A stretch of 64,000 nt of DNA, from the NCBI GenBank assembly GCA_026260175.1, contig JAKCWW010000922.1:12908-76907 (forward strand), read 5' to 3'. Made by a program: the position numbers and the translations under genes. Within the stretch, counting starts at the first letter, position 1. Each line of letters opens with the position of its first letter. This DNA comes from Reticulitermes lucifugus (taxonomy: Eukaryota; Arthropoda; Insecta; Blattodea; Rhinotermitidae). Positions 23,501 to 38,500 of this stretch are shown here, one piece after another. The notes beneath the pieces were generated by a model, which saw only the letters and a list, made by a program, of their open reading frames with translations, was not told where the DNA came from and did no database searches.

Positions 23501-26500
23501 CTGAAAGGTGGATGAATATTAACCATATTAAGTTACATAGTCACACACTTTGATATATTTGCTCCCATATCAGAGTTTTGTTGTTTACTATTCCTTTGTC
23601 TAACCTACTTTGTGACCTAGGTTGGATAGTAACACTCTGTGAGATGACAAAATATTTATCTTTCAAAATGTACTTGGAAAATCTTTGGGCATATTCACGT
23701 TGTTTGCTATTCGTTATTTAACATGAAATACTGCACACTGCGGGTGTACTGCAGAACATGGCTAGGTTAGGAGATAAGCCAACAATAGAGTTGCTGGGTG
23801 GTAGAATAACATTTATTTATAACTTACTGTCTTCTCAGGATGACCAAGGATTTCTTGGAATGTTGTCATGTCTATTTAATTGTGCATTCATGACTCGCTA
23901 TGAGCTGGATGGTCCGGGGATCGAATCCCGGTGGGGGCGAGATTTTCAGCACCCATCTAGACCAGCCCTGAGGCCTTCCCAGCCTCCTGTACAGTGGGTA
24001 ACGGGTCATTCCCGGGGGTAAAGCGGCCGGGGAATGGCGTTGACCACCCACCCCATCTAGCACCAAGGTTAAAGAAGGAGTAGAGCTATACCTCTACTCC
24101 CCCTCTGGGCCTTCATGGCCTGTTCTAGGGTGAACTTTACCTTTACCTTTTTATTCTGAATATCCCAGTTGTTATCTTTTCTCTTAAACAGGTGTTAAAT
24201 ATAACAAAGTTATTATGTTATTTAGCTTTGCATTAAACATGTCACTTGCTCTCAGTAATCACAGTACTCTTTACATTCACAGTTTTAATGACCATGGTGC
24301 TGTTTATATTTGCAGTCAGATTTTGATTCAAAAGCAGTATATTTAACTTACACCGACTGTCAACCAAGTAGTTTCTTATATTGCAATACCAGATTTCTCA
24401 TTGTAACCCTCCTGAGAGAGGTCTTGGCACAGTTGCCTGTCCAAGCTAATGGATTTCATACTTATTGCAACATATTTTATGAATATTTAGATGCTTCTAT
24501 TGATTGGTTATTTCTAACCTGCCCCACGCATTAATTTGTTCATTCTGTTACCCGATAAATAATTACATTTCGAAGGAGTATAGTGCTTCCTTTCTAAGGG
24601 TCATGCAGTCCAGATAGAGTGGTAACTGTTTCCTAGTTGACGTGATGTAACATCCCAAAAGACTTGCATTCTAATTAGCACCACTGAGACACCCTCCATT
24701 CGTGCAGAAAGGAACCTCAATGTGTTATGGGACCTTCATGTCTCTACATGTACCATCGTGCCTGGTATACAACATAACAGATTATACTTAACTACTGGAG
24801 GGCTGAATTTTAACTTGCTGATGCCATCCACTGATCCATATAATGGCAGTGAATGCTGATCTGACTGAATTGACTTTGATAAAATGTGGTATTATGTGGC
24901 CTTTATAAAATTTTTAAAAAGAACTTGTTTTTTCCAAATTGAACAATATGGAGCAAGCTCTACATGATGGTCAAAATATGTTTTTAGGTTGTTCTGCTAG
25001 CTGATGAACTGACTGGAGGTCTGAGCTAATAAATTGGATGCTTTATGATGTCTTCTACATACTTGGTGCTTTTGTTTATATAATTATGCGCATTCTCCCC
25101 CTCATCCCCATGTTGACTTCTTTAATTGTGAAGAATTGGCTTTTGTTGGAAGCCAAACCTATGGTCATTATGAAATTATAGGCCTATTTCAGAATCTTGT
25201 GTATGTCATAGCTTTTCTATTTGTTACCTCTTTGACAAGGAAAAGTGATATAATAGGTTTAAAGATATTGACACTGCTGATATTGCTTGATAAGTTGCAT
25301 TACATAACTTCTTTTATCTTCCTCCTCTTTCATACATATATCATTAACTTTTAACCTTTCCTTCCTTAATTTGTAAGTTGGTATGGATGTTATGCCATTG
25401 AAGGCCAGCCCACCTTTTGCTTTACATTTCCTTAGAGTCAGACATACCAGAGCAGCAGGTGTTTCAGCTGCTGAGGTGGAAGTTTGTTGAGGTTTGTTAC
25501 TTGGCCACATCAGTTTAAACAGACATACCTTCAAACACTGAAGATGTGTATTTTGCAACAGGACAGCTAGATGTAATACTGAGAGAGGTGACAGTCACCA
25601 TATGACAAGTAGCCACTGAATGGAAACCCACTTAATGTTAGTTGTTGATTCTGACTGTTGTGTTTCTATTGAAGAAATATTTAATATGCAGGTATTTGTG
25701 CAAAAATTTTTACGTCTGTTTTCTGCTCAGGGTGAATGGGAGACATCAGTAAAGAAAAAGAAAAATCGGCAACCTACCACGAAGTCGGAGTCAGCTGTAA
25801 ACAACCGTGATAATGAGCAAGAGGAGTGGGTCCAGGAAAGAGAATTGGTTCCAGAGAGAGAACGGACACGAACCAGAGGGGGAGGTCCTCCCCGTATGCG
25901 GGGTCGTGGATCACTGGATAATCGTGGTTGTATGTAAATTTTGTCTGTCTGTGTGTTTGTGTATTTATTTATTTATTTATTTATTTTTGCAGTTAAGGTA
26001 ACTTTAAAAACTGGAAGCTTTAAGATACCAGTTCACTTTGTCATGCATAGTCACTTTGTTATTCAGTGCTGTATAACCTGAGTACCTGATAAAGATTCAT
26101 TAAATGAACCATGAATCCATCACACCTGAGATTCATAAAACCTTTCCAGAATACCATCCCAGGAATCTGGAAGAGTCTACCTTAGTAAAGGTCAGATTGT
26201 TGTCTTCTGAGAAAATGTTTGCTTCCCTTGAAAGTGCCAAAAAGTAGTAGTAATTGCAGGTGGATATGTGGTATGTTGTATTGATTCCTTTGGCACATAT
26301 TAAATGTGTCTTGGGATTTCTCTGAACTAGGGCGTGGTCGAGAAAACAAAGAAAATGAAAAGAACTTGGAGGAAGGTCGTGAAGGGTACAGGCGTGGTGG
26401 AGGGAGGATGATGAATGGACCAGGCCGGTCAGGTAGGGGTGGACGAGGAGGTGGTAGACTTGGTCCACGAACTTTCCAGAACAGGGATAAGGGAGGCTTT

Positions 26501-29500
26501 CCAAGATCCATAGATACTTGGAACAACCCAGGTGCAGATGACAACACTGGTGACTCCCTCAAAATGGGTAAGTTAATGCATTTTTATCTAAACCCCATAT
26601 GAGGTGAAAGTTTCAAATGTCACTGCATGTCTATTTTTCTTCATTGTTAGGGTGTTTTTGTATTGAAATGGGGTACACTGAACTATTTTGTCCTGGTTCT
26701 GTAAGTATCCAGAGTTTTAGAATTATGCTAATATGAAATTATTGTTATTACTATTCTTATAAAAAGAGTAATGGAATTCACTGAAACATGAATTCCTTTT
26801 GTATTACAATCGGTGAAATTGCTGCAACACCTAGTTAAATCTGGACGTCTCAATAATGTAAAAAATGCGCAGTACAAATATGTTGCAAAGGTACATGTAA
26901 CCCTTGCCCAGTAAAGCACGTGTTTATGTGATCTGCTGAGGCTAGTGGCTGTACATGAAATGACAGGTGTTGCAATAGAGCAGATAATGTACAGACATAA
27001 CCACCCCTAATATTCCTGCACTAGCCTAGATATGGTGAACACAGCTGCTCTGTACTTTATACCTTGGCTACTGCTGCACCTTTTAATGCACACTGTGTAT
27101 AGCAGAAATCACATGCTCGTATTTGCAGATATTAGAGGGACTTAAGAAAATTTAATTAATATTATAGAAGTTTACAGTTACTTCAGCCTGAGCATGCATT
27201 GTTTTTTATTAATTTAAATTTATTTAAATTATCTGGTGCTGAGATGTTATTTTGTACTAGTGTTGTCTCCCTCTCACAATTTTACATATCTGCACTGTTG
27301 TCATTATTGATGGTGAGAGATTAGAAAGTATATAAATGATGTTTGTTTGGAATTTTATGAAATCCACCTTGTAGTTTAGAAATTGCTGCTTGGGCAGCGG
27401 GACACACAGCATTGCTGTGATTGTATCATAATCTATATTTTCTTACAAAAAAGGAAAGTAGGCCAGAAAATGTCATTTTATCTCCTTTTAGTTTCTAGAA
27501 TTCAGCTATCAATTGAGTTTGAGGTTTCTGTAATTATTGTTATGCATCTTAAAGGTTTCTAGAGATAAAACAAATTTACTGCTGCAGATGCAGCTGTGCT
27601 GGGAAGAAAATTGTAATTATATGGTTTATTTCATTTTGATATAGAGAAGTGGGGTGATGATTTTCCATCACCAGAAGACTGGGATAATGAAGAGTATACT
27701 GGATCTCTGGCAGATAGTAAAGTCTTTACTCCCAGTGGTGGAGCATTGGAGCCAATAACAAACTCGGAGCCATTAGTTGTTGAGTCAACCAACCCTGACC
27801 TGTCATCGTCATTGACAGTTCAGAACTTATCAAGTAGCGTGGCATCAAGCTCAAGTCAAATGTCACAAAGTTTAGATCTCCACCAGCCTCCCAGCCAGCT
27901 GTCACAAGTGAGTTGTACAGTGAATTTAAATATTGAGATGTTTTGTGGTATGTTTATTCATTGAAGAGTCTAAAACTGTGGTTAGTAATTCTTGATAAAA
28001 CACATGAAATGCCTCTAGAACATCAGTTCATGTTAATTTCACATTTACACACACACACACAAAGAGAATTGCATTTCCTATCCCTCTACCCTATGAANNN
28101 NNNNNNNNNNNNNNNNNNNNNNNNNNNNNNNNNNNNNNNNNNNNNNNNNNNNNNNNNNNNNNNNNNNNNNNNNNNNNNNNNNNNNNNNNNNNNNNNNNNN
28201 NNAATATTTTGGAACGTGGAATAACAAAAATTTCAACTCATAAGCACATCATGTATATCTTTATTATGGAACTTGTCATGACAAAAATATCAGTTTAACT
28301 TTGTGAGTTCTGCAACACATTTACAAAAAACCAATTACATAGCCGTTACATTAATCAGTACTCATCATGTAATCTTTATTACAAAGATAACTATGGCTAT
28401 GTGCTTTGGCTAGTGTTAGTCATGCTCAAGCTTATTCCAGAGTCTGAAGTTCACTGTATTGGATGTAATGTTTTCCTAGAATCAGTCCATATGACAGCTT
28501 TGTACAAACAAGTGCATTCAAAGGTTCAGCCTCTTTCGTGATTTGGTGCAAACCAACATATTTACTGGTCAGTATTGCTACCTAAAATTGTTTACTATTA
28601 CATTGTGTTGTATGTTAGAAGATTATTTTAACAATCAACAGTAAAGTTGAATTGAAAATAATTAACACAGAAGATAAATAATTATAATTATATTCATTAA
28701 CATTTTGGAGACAGATTTAAATGGAAATTGTATCTGTTAGTGGCCTGAATTTTTCGGGTTTTGCATGGGCCTTTAAATTGTTACCAAGCAAACACACAGA
28801 GACAAGCATATGGCATGCTAGACCATGTGCCATTGCATTTTTCAGACCAGCGTGTGGTTGTAGGACAATAAAGGTTAATTGTGAAATCATATTGTATAGC
28901 AGTGTTTCCCAGTACAGGACCTGTGGGAAGAACTAGCATTGTAAATGGATGTATCGTGTGTGATTCTGAAATATAATATGTACAATCAGGTAAATATTCA
29001 GTCTTAAAAACAGCATTAGTCTCTGAATACTTTGAGTAGACTGTGCAGCTGTTTATTCAGTTTCAGGCATGTGTCTTCATCAATGGCTGGTTCTATACTG
29101 GCTCTTTTTTTAGGCGCATTTGCAAAATGATGAAAAGTGACTATTAGCTTCGCCATTTCTGTCCGTCCTTCCATCTGCAACAAACAACTTGGCTCCCACT
29201 GGATGGATTTTCATGAAATTTTGTATGTGAGGATTTTTTGAAATTCTGCCAAGAAAGTTCAAGTTTCATTAAAATCTGAGAAGAGTAACTGCTACTTTAC
29301 TTGAAGATGTATGTACATTATGATAATATCGCTCTGAATTCTTCTTAGAATGAGAAGTGTTTCAGACAAAGTTGTGGAGAAAATCAAAACACGCACTTTA
29401 TGTTCAGTAATTTTTTCCAGAAAATCGTGCCATTTATGAGATAATGTGGAAAATGTGGTAGAGCCGGACAGGCTATACATGATAATACAGTATGGTGCAT

Positions 29501-32500
29501 GCACTTTGCATGCCATATAACTAAGGCTACACACACACACACACATACATACACAGAGAGAGAGAGAATATGTAATAGTTATTGCTTTTCCATGGCAGCA
29601 ATGGTTGCACGAACACACCTCAATGTTACGTTATACATACATTGCCCGTCTGGTTTTTAATGTGTTGAATTTTATCAATAAACACAGTAGTATGCACCAT
29701 ACAGATATTTGAAAAATGTTAGAGAGGTCTGTTGATGTATAGTTATAACTGGTTTAACAAAATGACTATATAATAATGCACATTAAAAATGTCATATGAC
29801 ACCAATTCATCAGACTTGACTTTCATGATGTATAACATTGTCCTTTACTACTTCACACATAACAGATTGAAGTATAGATTACAATATAGTATAAAGAAAT
29901 ATGTATGATTTTGGTTCCTTGTAGAATATAATTATTTGGAATATAGAACTGAGCTGCTGCCAGCATGAAGCATAGAAACTAAGTAAAACCTAGAGCCATG
30001 TGTCACATGAAAATTTGCTCCAGTGATTATGCATACTTCTTCGAAGACCTTTCCTTTAACACTGAGATACAGCTTTCAGTTGTAATCATACCTGTTTACA
30101 GTTACAGTCTGTCTGGAAGGTTCATTCATTAGGTTGTTTGGAATATGAAGCCAAAAACTTTATACAGTAGAACCTCGGTTATCCGAACTTCGCTTAACCG
30201 AAACTCGGGTTAATCGAAATGCCTGTCAGGCGCTGCGATTCCCAGAACTGCCTGCCGTGAGACACCTCTGAGCCTCTCCCCATCAGTTTATTGTGAAACA
30301 TTGATGGGTACGGACGAGTGGCAAATTGATGTGTGTGTGCTTCTTACAGTGCAGTTTTAAAATTTCATTTAACCGTGATTTCAAACAGTGTCGGCTGAAT
30401 GAAAATGTGTTGTAATAACAATTGAACAGAAATTGGAGGCTGTGATACAAATTAAAAATGGCAAGATCTTGTGAAATGTCGCGGCTGATTTCGGTGTTGG
30501 CATATCAACGGTTTCAGATTGGGTAAAATCGAAATCGAAACTTGAAGAACATTAATCTAAAATGCCGAATGGAGGGACATTGCAGCCAAAAAGCGTGAAA
30601 AAAAAGTTCAAACTACAGTATCAGATTTTTTTTGTAGAAAGTTGTAGTGTTTTATTGTATCTGTAAATATCATACACTTTCTTGTGCCATGTATTTTATT
30701 AACATAATATGTGTTTCTGAGTAAATGTTATTTTTATTGCACCTTATCACGTCAAGCCGAATTTCCAAATTATCCTAAATTGGGTCCGCCCCCTTTATTT
30801 TGGATAATCGAGGTTCTGCTGTATTAGGTTTCAGATAAAGAAAGCAGTCTGGTAATTATAGATGGATGGGAAATTATGATGTTAGGAAAATCTTTTGCTG
30901 TGTATTTTAACATAGTAAAATTATTTTTCCTATTCATAAATTCATGATTTTGCTAGAAAGTTCAAACACACAGGGGACTGATTTACAGGAATTTAGTGTA
31001 ACACAAAGACTTGTCAGTTTTCATACCAGCGTTAATTTCTGCACAAAATTCTGAGTTTCCTCCACCTGTCAGTTTGTAAATTGTATTGTATTGTATTGTA
31101 TTTCATCCATAAATCATAACAGAATGATATTGGACACGTCCAGAGAGTAGTTACAGTAAACAGTATAAGAATTGCAGTAAAAGCAAACAAACACGTAAAT
31201 CTGACATAATTACATACATGTACAGGACCACACAAGACACTGAGTAACATAGCACACAGAAGAAAGCACTTGCAATTACAATATAGAGATACAGTTCTTC
31301 ATAAAACATGTAACCTAATGCAAGGGCTGTTCAAATTGATTCATTTGCCATCTTGCATATCATTGTGATTTATTAAGTTTATTTCTGTTGACACTGTGTC
31401 ATTGCGTATGTGCGCATGTTGGAGATCACAGTCACATTGAAAGCTTTGACTAACTGGATATGTTTAATTAAAATGGATTTCACATAGCAGTTTATAACTA
31501 TGTTAGAGAAGGTAAGTGTTGTTGATAATTTTTACATTATAGTGACTTTACTTGTGTAGTAGATTAAAATCAAATAGCCTTGGTTTCAGAGCCCAGTTCC
31601 TGTTGTCGTTGGCCCTTTAACTGCAGTCCAGTCAGAGTACCTGAGTCAGCTAACACAAGCAACTGAAAACTTGAAGTCTGCTGTAGGTATTGGTACTAGC
31701 AGCTCTGCAGTGGTAGCAGCAGCGTCGTCTGTATCGTACGGCACACCCAGTAACAGCTATCCAGTTACATCCTCGACAGCATATCAAACTCCAAGTCCTC
31801 CATCTGGCTTCACTTCCACATCAGGTGAGGCAGTCATCATGTGGCAAGGCACTATATAATTTGAGATATACCAGTATAGGTATATGTGGCTGTGGAATAC
31901 TTTGCTGGCCGTATTGAAGGCTGTAGTTAGTATTGTGGAAGAGTTTGTGTTCTCACTGCGTGCTCTAACCAAATTCTTTTAACATGGTGGAACAATTTAT
32001 TTATCCACTATACACTTAAGCTGATTCCATTATTATGGTTGAGCAGTTTATGTATTCACTGTGTCCTTTAAACAAATTATTTCATTTTCTACTCACTAAT
32101 CATTCCTGGGGGTAAAGTGGCCGGGGCGTGGCGTTAACCACCCACCCCCATCTAGCGCCGAGGTTAAAGAAAGAGTAGAGCTATACCTCTACTCCCCCTC
32201 TGGGCCGTCATGGCCTGTTCTAGTGTGAACTTTACCTTTACCTTTACCTTTACCTCTACCTAAAAAGTCATAGAACGAACTATTATAAAATAAAGACTTC
32301 AAAATGTAAGTTTTGTAAACTTATTTTTTGACTGTAATTTGTAGATTTCCAAGAGACTTTCAAAGTTGGTGTTGCTTTTCGTTTGTATGATGTTCAAAGT
32401 GATATCAGTCTTTTCTACTCTGTAATCATCCATCTAGAAATCAAATGAAGTTACCAGTGCTAGTTCTTGTAACACATGCATGTGCAATGCTGTTGCTGCC

Positions 32501-35500
32501 TGTAAATGGCAGTCATATCAAATGTTTGTTTCATTTGCATGTCTGAAAACTTTGAAGACAATAATCATTGTTATTGAATTATATATGTAATACAGGGTGC
32601 ATGAAAAAGGACGTATTTCTAGGTGCTATGTGGAATTACCAGTAAGGAATTATATTTTTAGCACTGAGGCACATCAGTTTTTCCTCCTCCTTTGTAATGT
32701 GGGTGTTGAATAGTGGACATGGCTCTCTTAATGACACTACTTCTCACCACATATAATATTTTCTTACAGACTGGATAGCCCAACTGATAAGCTGAAAATC
32801 TGATTCTGCATATGTGTCACACATCTGTTGTGCATAACCCATGCTTATTAGCAAATTGGTAATGGTATAGATCATAAAGTGAACTTACTACATCTTCTAG
32901 CTAATGGAAAAATTATGTCTGTTTCAGCATCATTTTCCACTTCAAATTTTGTTGGCTCTGCAAACAGTTACGGGAACCAAATGCAGGAACAAAATTTGGA
33001 ACCTTCATCAGTTACAGCCCAATGCCCACCTCAGGCATTGCCATCACGGCCAAAAACACAGCGACCAAGGGTCCCTCCCCCTTCAAAAGTGAGTATCAAA
33101 CATATTACATGAAAATGTCTGTACATATCTTCTTATCACATTCAAAACTGACTGAAATTTTGTCTTGGCTACCTCTGCAGGCTGTTGTTTTCTGTAGGTC
33201 TGGAAGTTCAGGGGGACAAGTGTGTGTGTGTGCGCACGCATGCACATGTCCACATCTGCATCTGCTTTTGCATGTCCATGTACTGTTGTAATGTTGCACT
33301 TCAGCACATGTGGTAATTTTAGTATGATACTGATTTGGGTGCCGATTAGTACTGTGCTGCTTGTGACATGATTGAATTATCTTTTTATGTTTTGTACAAA
33401 ACTGATATACTCCTTGTCGTACAACCGGAACAATAGTGTCACAGCATGACTCAGTGATGGAAATTTTTAATTTTTCTCAGAAGTTCTACCAAAGGTTGCA
33501 CAAATTTTCTACAAATCTAGGACAGCCTCAAAATTCTGAGTGCCAGAAAGGTGACATGGAGCTAGATCCATACTGGAGATCCACAAATGTCAGGTGCCAT
33601 CATACAAAATTTAGTTGCCACCGCAACCCGGTTGGGGCACCCCCCGTTCTGCCAGTTTCCATTGAAACATCATTAATTGGCCATTCATTAAAATGCTGAT
33701 ACTGGTGTGAGAAGCTTGTTGGAATCCATTTGGTGTAAGAAGCTTGCAGATACTGTGCCGTATCACCATTCTTCTGTAAGAGTCAATTTCTGTGCATACG
33801 TCGATGACAGTAGCTGTGGTGTCAAGCTGATGTGCCTTTATGGTAGGCTTGTGTCACACAACCAGTTGTCTGTAAACAACACGATCCATGAACTCCATAG
33901 TTTAATTATGTGTAGACGAGGTTCTCGGCTAAATTGGTATCATTTAATTCAAAATATTGCCTAATTTGCAGTGTGGTTCCCTGTTCTTGAAAATTCGGTT
34001 TTGTGTGCTTTTTGGTGTGATTAATCCGAAATATGGTTAAGTTGTAATTTAAAAGTAATATTTAAGCTCTCTGAGTAGTAAAATTTGAATACTTTGATAT
34101 TATTTAATATAGACTGTGTTTAGATATAAAGGTATGTATGCTCGTAAATACTGTGTACATACCTGTAGTGTCCCTTGGATTGTCTACGGTAGTTGGCCTT
34201 GAATGAACAGATGACAGGAAGAATGGCTATGTGCAGGGAGAGCCAGAAAGTGGGAGAAAATAGACTGTTCACTATTAGAGAAATAGTTTGTGCCATTGTG
34301 CATGATAATAGTGTTTTGTGTGTGTATGCTGTTTTATGTACAGCAAAATTCCTTTAATCCGACGTCCATGAACATGGAAATCCTGGTAATCCAGCACTTG
34401 AGGGGAGTAGTCCCAAGACCAAAAGTTTTGCTTTTTACCAGAAAAAAGCTTCATCAGTGAAATAGGCAGATCCTCAGGGACATGTTCAAAAGGCCTCCAA
34501 GAGTATCTGTACAGCAACCATTTGTGGTACCTCCTGTCTGCTTATCTCCTACTCCATCAACCTCTTCAGCTGTAAAGACTCCAGAAAACACAGAAGAGGG
34601 CCCTGAACCAGCAGATGAAGGAGATATCCAAATGGAATACTCTTCTGATTAGATGTACAGCTCAAGTATAGGAGCAGTAACAAAAAATTACTTATAAGAA
34701 CTTAGGACAGCATAGGTACTGTCTGATAATCCAGAATACTCAATAATTTGGCACCCGTCTGCTCCTATGCCAGTCAGATTAACGGAATTTTGCTGTAGTA
34801 TTATTTTTGTACTTACAGTTTTCCTGTGAATCTGATAGGGTGAAAAATGAATGATAAGAATATGTGTTATATGGTTTTTGTGTTTGTTGCAGATTCCTCA
34901 AAGTGCTGTGGAAATGCCAGGTGATGCGATAAACAGCAGTATTGGTTATCTGGATGTACAGTTTGGTGGTCTTGAGTTTGGTAGTGAAACAAGCACTTTT
35001 GAAACAACTTCAGATCAATCAAAATATCCCAGTAATGTGTCTGGGTCTGTACTGGATTCTATACCATCTCCTAGAACTACCTCCAACCTGGATCTAAGTG
35101 GAGCAAATCAAACGTCTGTTTTAGATGCATATTCAGGAACATCATCACAGAAAACAAACCAGCCAAGCATTGCTTCAGCATTGACACAAAACCAAAAGGT
35201 CAGCATAATATAGTTTATATTTTAAATGAAAGTGAAAATAACTCTTTAAATCCCAGTGACAGTGTACCTCCTGTTATAACATTAATCCTTCAGTGATGCT
35301 GGGATTTAAATTCAGCTGCTACCCAGGGCTGTACAGTGCACCAAGGTTGGCAGCAGGTGAAAAATTAAAAGTCCATACAGTGCACCAGTGCTGGCATTGA
35401 GTGGTTAAGAAACTGCATCCTGCCACGCATATAGTTATGTGTTTTGTACAGTTCTCACAATAAATACCAGTTATTTCCCTGAACAGCATTAACTGGTTGA

Positions 35501-38500
35501 TCTTTCTCATGGAGATGTATAGCAAGGGCACACTATATACAGTCTGTCCTAAACATTGTGGCAAACTTTTTTAATGAATATTTTCAAGAAAATGCACCAT
35601 AGACATGAATATGAATTAAGTATACAGATCGTAAACTAAGGCGTGTAAATATTGAACAGGTGGATTGTTTCAAAATTGTGTGTATGGGTAAGGGGTTTAT
35701 TGTTAACAGTCTACTTTATATTTAACTTTTTAGCTTATGAAATTTATTAAATGCAGCTTGTGATATGAGCAGCTGCAGAATTGGACATTTAAATAGAAAA
35801 GTGCCCCAACCTGTATGTAAGCAAGTCAGATTTATTGGGCTGTATGATAGGTGTTACAGGTGACTTGTTTTCATGTTTGAGATGGCTGTGAACTTGGAAG
35901 GTGCATGACCATAATCTGTGGATGGAAGAAAGTGGCATGTTTTGTTCTGAAAGGTTTCACATCATCTGTTTCTTAACAGTAGATATAAACACAAATTATG
36001 TATGTGGTAGTGAAACGCTGCCTCTTATTGGCTGACAGCCATGAGACTCGCTGTAAGCATGGGTAACACATTGCCTTATTTCGTGCTGTTGAATAGCAGC
36101 AGTCTAGAAATCACGTTGAAGTATATGGGCAGTGGTATAGTATGGAGAGTGTCTTTATTGCCGTAGTGTTGGCCATAGAGAAGGCAACCTTGTTGATGCA
36201 TAGCGACTGATGGTGTCACCCACTCTGCTATGTCCAGTCCACTGATAAAAAGTACTCTCTGTATTTAGGTGTTTTAGTGTATTAAGACAGTTATGTTTTA
36301 TCATGACAAGCAACATGCTGCAACATGGATGAAAATCATATTCATTTCAGCTGTCTGCTGCTGATACAATGCTCTCAACCTCTGAGCATAAAGTAAGTCA
36401 GCCAAGTTTCTCACAGAATCGGAGCTCTAACTCAACAGGATTGGATATGGATAAAAGTGAAGTAGGTCTGTCATATTCTGCGCCAAACACTGCAGCATAC
36501 CAGACGTCATATCAGAGCCAGAAGGCCAGTGGAACAGGATATCAGCCGGCATCTAGCTACACATCATCTAATTATTCTTCCACACAGGTATCCCTGATCA
36601 GAATACAACAAAATACTGTATTATTAATATTAATCTTTACAGTGCCATGCCAAGATCAGCTCCATAGTAAAAGAAAATTGCATAAGTTTGTGAGTGTCAA
36701 TTCATTGGATTGCCCATATGTGATGGGTTTGTGTGTTTTGAATTTCCACATGCAATTGTCTTGTAGTAGTAGAGGTGAAATTATGTGGCATAATTAAGCA
36801 CCACGCGTAGAAGGGGGAGTGGAGATGGAGCTCTATGCATTGTTAACTCAACACTAGATGTTGATGAATGGTCTGTTTTACCCCTGAGGAAGGAGCTGCT
36901 TGTGCCCTTAGGATATGAGACTGACTGTTTGCCAGAACTATTCTGGGCTCGGGGAAGAGAGAGAGAGACCTGCGCCGTTTGTGACTAGAACCACTCATCC
37001 AGTCTGTTGCCTAATCAGTATACTGACTCAGCTACCCTGTTGCTGATGGGAAATGTGAATATTTATGAAGATTGTACAGTTCAAGGAGCACCTGTTTTGT
37101 GATTATTTAGATTGGCGATGACAGATTAGGTTTTAAGAGTTTTATCTAGGTTTTTGAAATAATGTGTAGTACTGGTAGTAACCATGACAGATCATTAACC
37201 AGGGAAATTATGTTGAAGTTTTTGTGGCTTTGCTGTGCTAGTTATTTAGGCCACAGTTCCGACAGAATTTTGCACCTTAACATATTTTATTTACATGTGA
37301 TTAATACATGTATGTATGTCATATAGGGTATGAACAGTTTTATGTGTTCAGTAGTCCAGATTTATGATTGAATTAACAGATTGCAGGCACACACAGCAGG
37401 GTTAAGGTACTGTGTTTGTTATTTGTTAGATAGAGAAATAATAACATGTAATTGATAAATTATGACATTTATTTTAGGTTACATCATCAACCGCAGTGTA
37501 TCCAACAAACCAGTCTCAGATGAGCTATGCGTCCAGTGGGACGGTCTCAAGCTACAGCAGCCAGCCCACGGTACCCAGCTCAGCATATCCAAGCAATTCC
37601 TATTCCCAGGCTTCGGCTGGGGTTGCCTATCAGGCTGGTCCTGCCTCATACCCTTCCATAAGTCAGTGTGTCAATTCATACCCTAGTGGTACACCTTCAT
37701 ACCAGACAACAGGTCAGTCTGTATATGGAAGCTCAGCTCTAGGTGGCTCTGTGAGCTACGCTGGATCCACAGGCACAGGCCAGTACCAAAACAACTATGG
37801 GGGAGGCATAGCAACAACATCACAGAACCACACAAAACTCAGCTCTGCACTCAACACTGGAACCAAAGAAGCACAGGTGAGGGAAGGTTTAAACTTCCCT
37901 TTTGAAGAATTTTATTTTCGTGACTGTGATTGCTGTCTTTTAAGGTTTTTTCATTAATTTCTGTTTTGTGGTTGAATTCTTGTGCAGGAATGTGACTTGT
38001 TCACTTATTAAAGTATGGGGGTGGGGAGCATAGATCACATATTTTGTAATCAGTTGCTAAAATTTAGGTAATTGTGTCTACAGTTATCAGTCACCAAGAA
38101 TTCAGTGTAATGCAGTCTCAATTCTCTGAGTCTGTATTGTTCGAGGTTCCATTTTGTGTGAGCCAATGCTCTGTAGTCAAGGTTGTTTCTATGCTGGGTA
38201 CAGAATTCAATTGTAGTGCATATCTTTTTGTGCATACATGTCTTAGAGGCATTATTGTACTTCCTTTTAACCATTTTCTTGGTGTTTTCTTGTGTCATAA
38301 ATGATAAGGAGTGTTTTGAGTTCTTGCAGTGTAATGTGATAGTGTCTAGTCTATCATTATTCTGCTGTTGTACTATTGTATATGTTGATATTCTAATACA
38401 GTGTTACATACATAGTACATATTACTACAGAGTGTATATCATTCCATATACATAATCGTATGTCCTGAATTGTCAATCTATGTGGTCCGAGCTTTATGGT

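Larger units (their letters stand above)
27908..31589 (+). other. lig intron 5, including a sequence gap
   Basis: 3.7 kb holding a gap of 105 N (28,098-28,202), repeat X copy 2, a CA/GA microsatellite near 29,531, a pogo/Tigger derivative (30,165-30,821) and a LINE tail (31,080-31,260). A small exon hidden in the gap cannot be excluded. Confidence 0.7.

Noticed and set aside
26133-26562. Minus-strand ORFs of 123 and 126 codons
   Set aside because: They lie opposite the RGG exon of lig. Their Pro/Ser bias is the mirror of the Arg/Gly codons.
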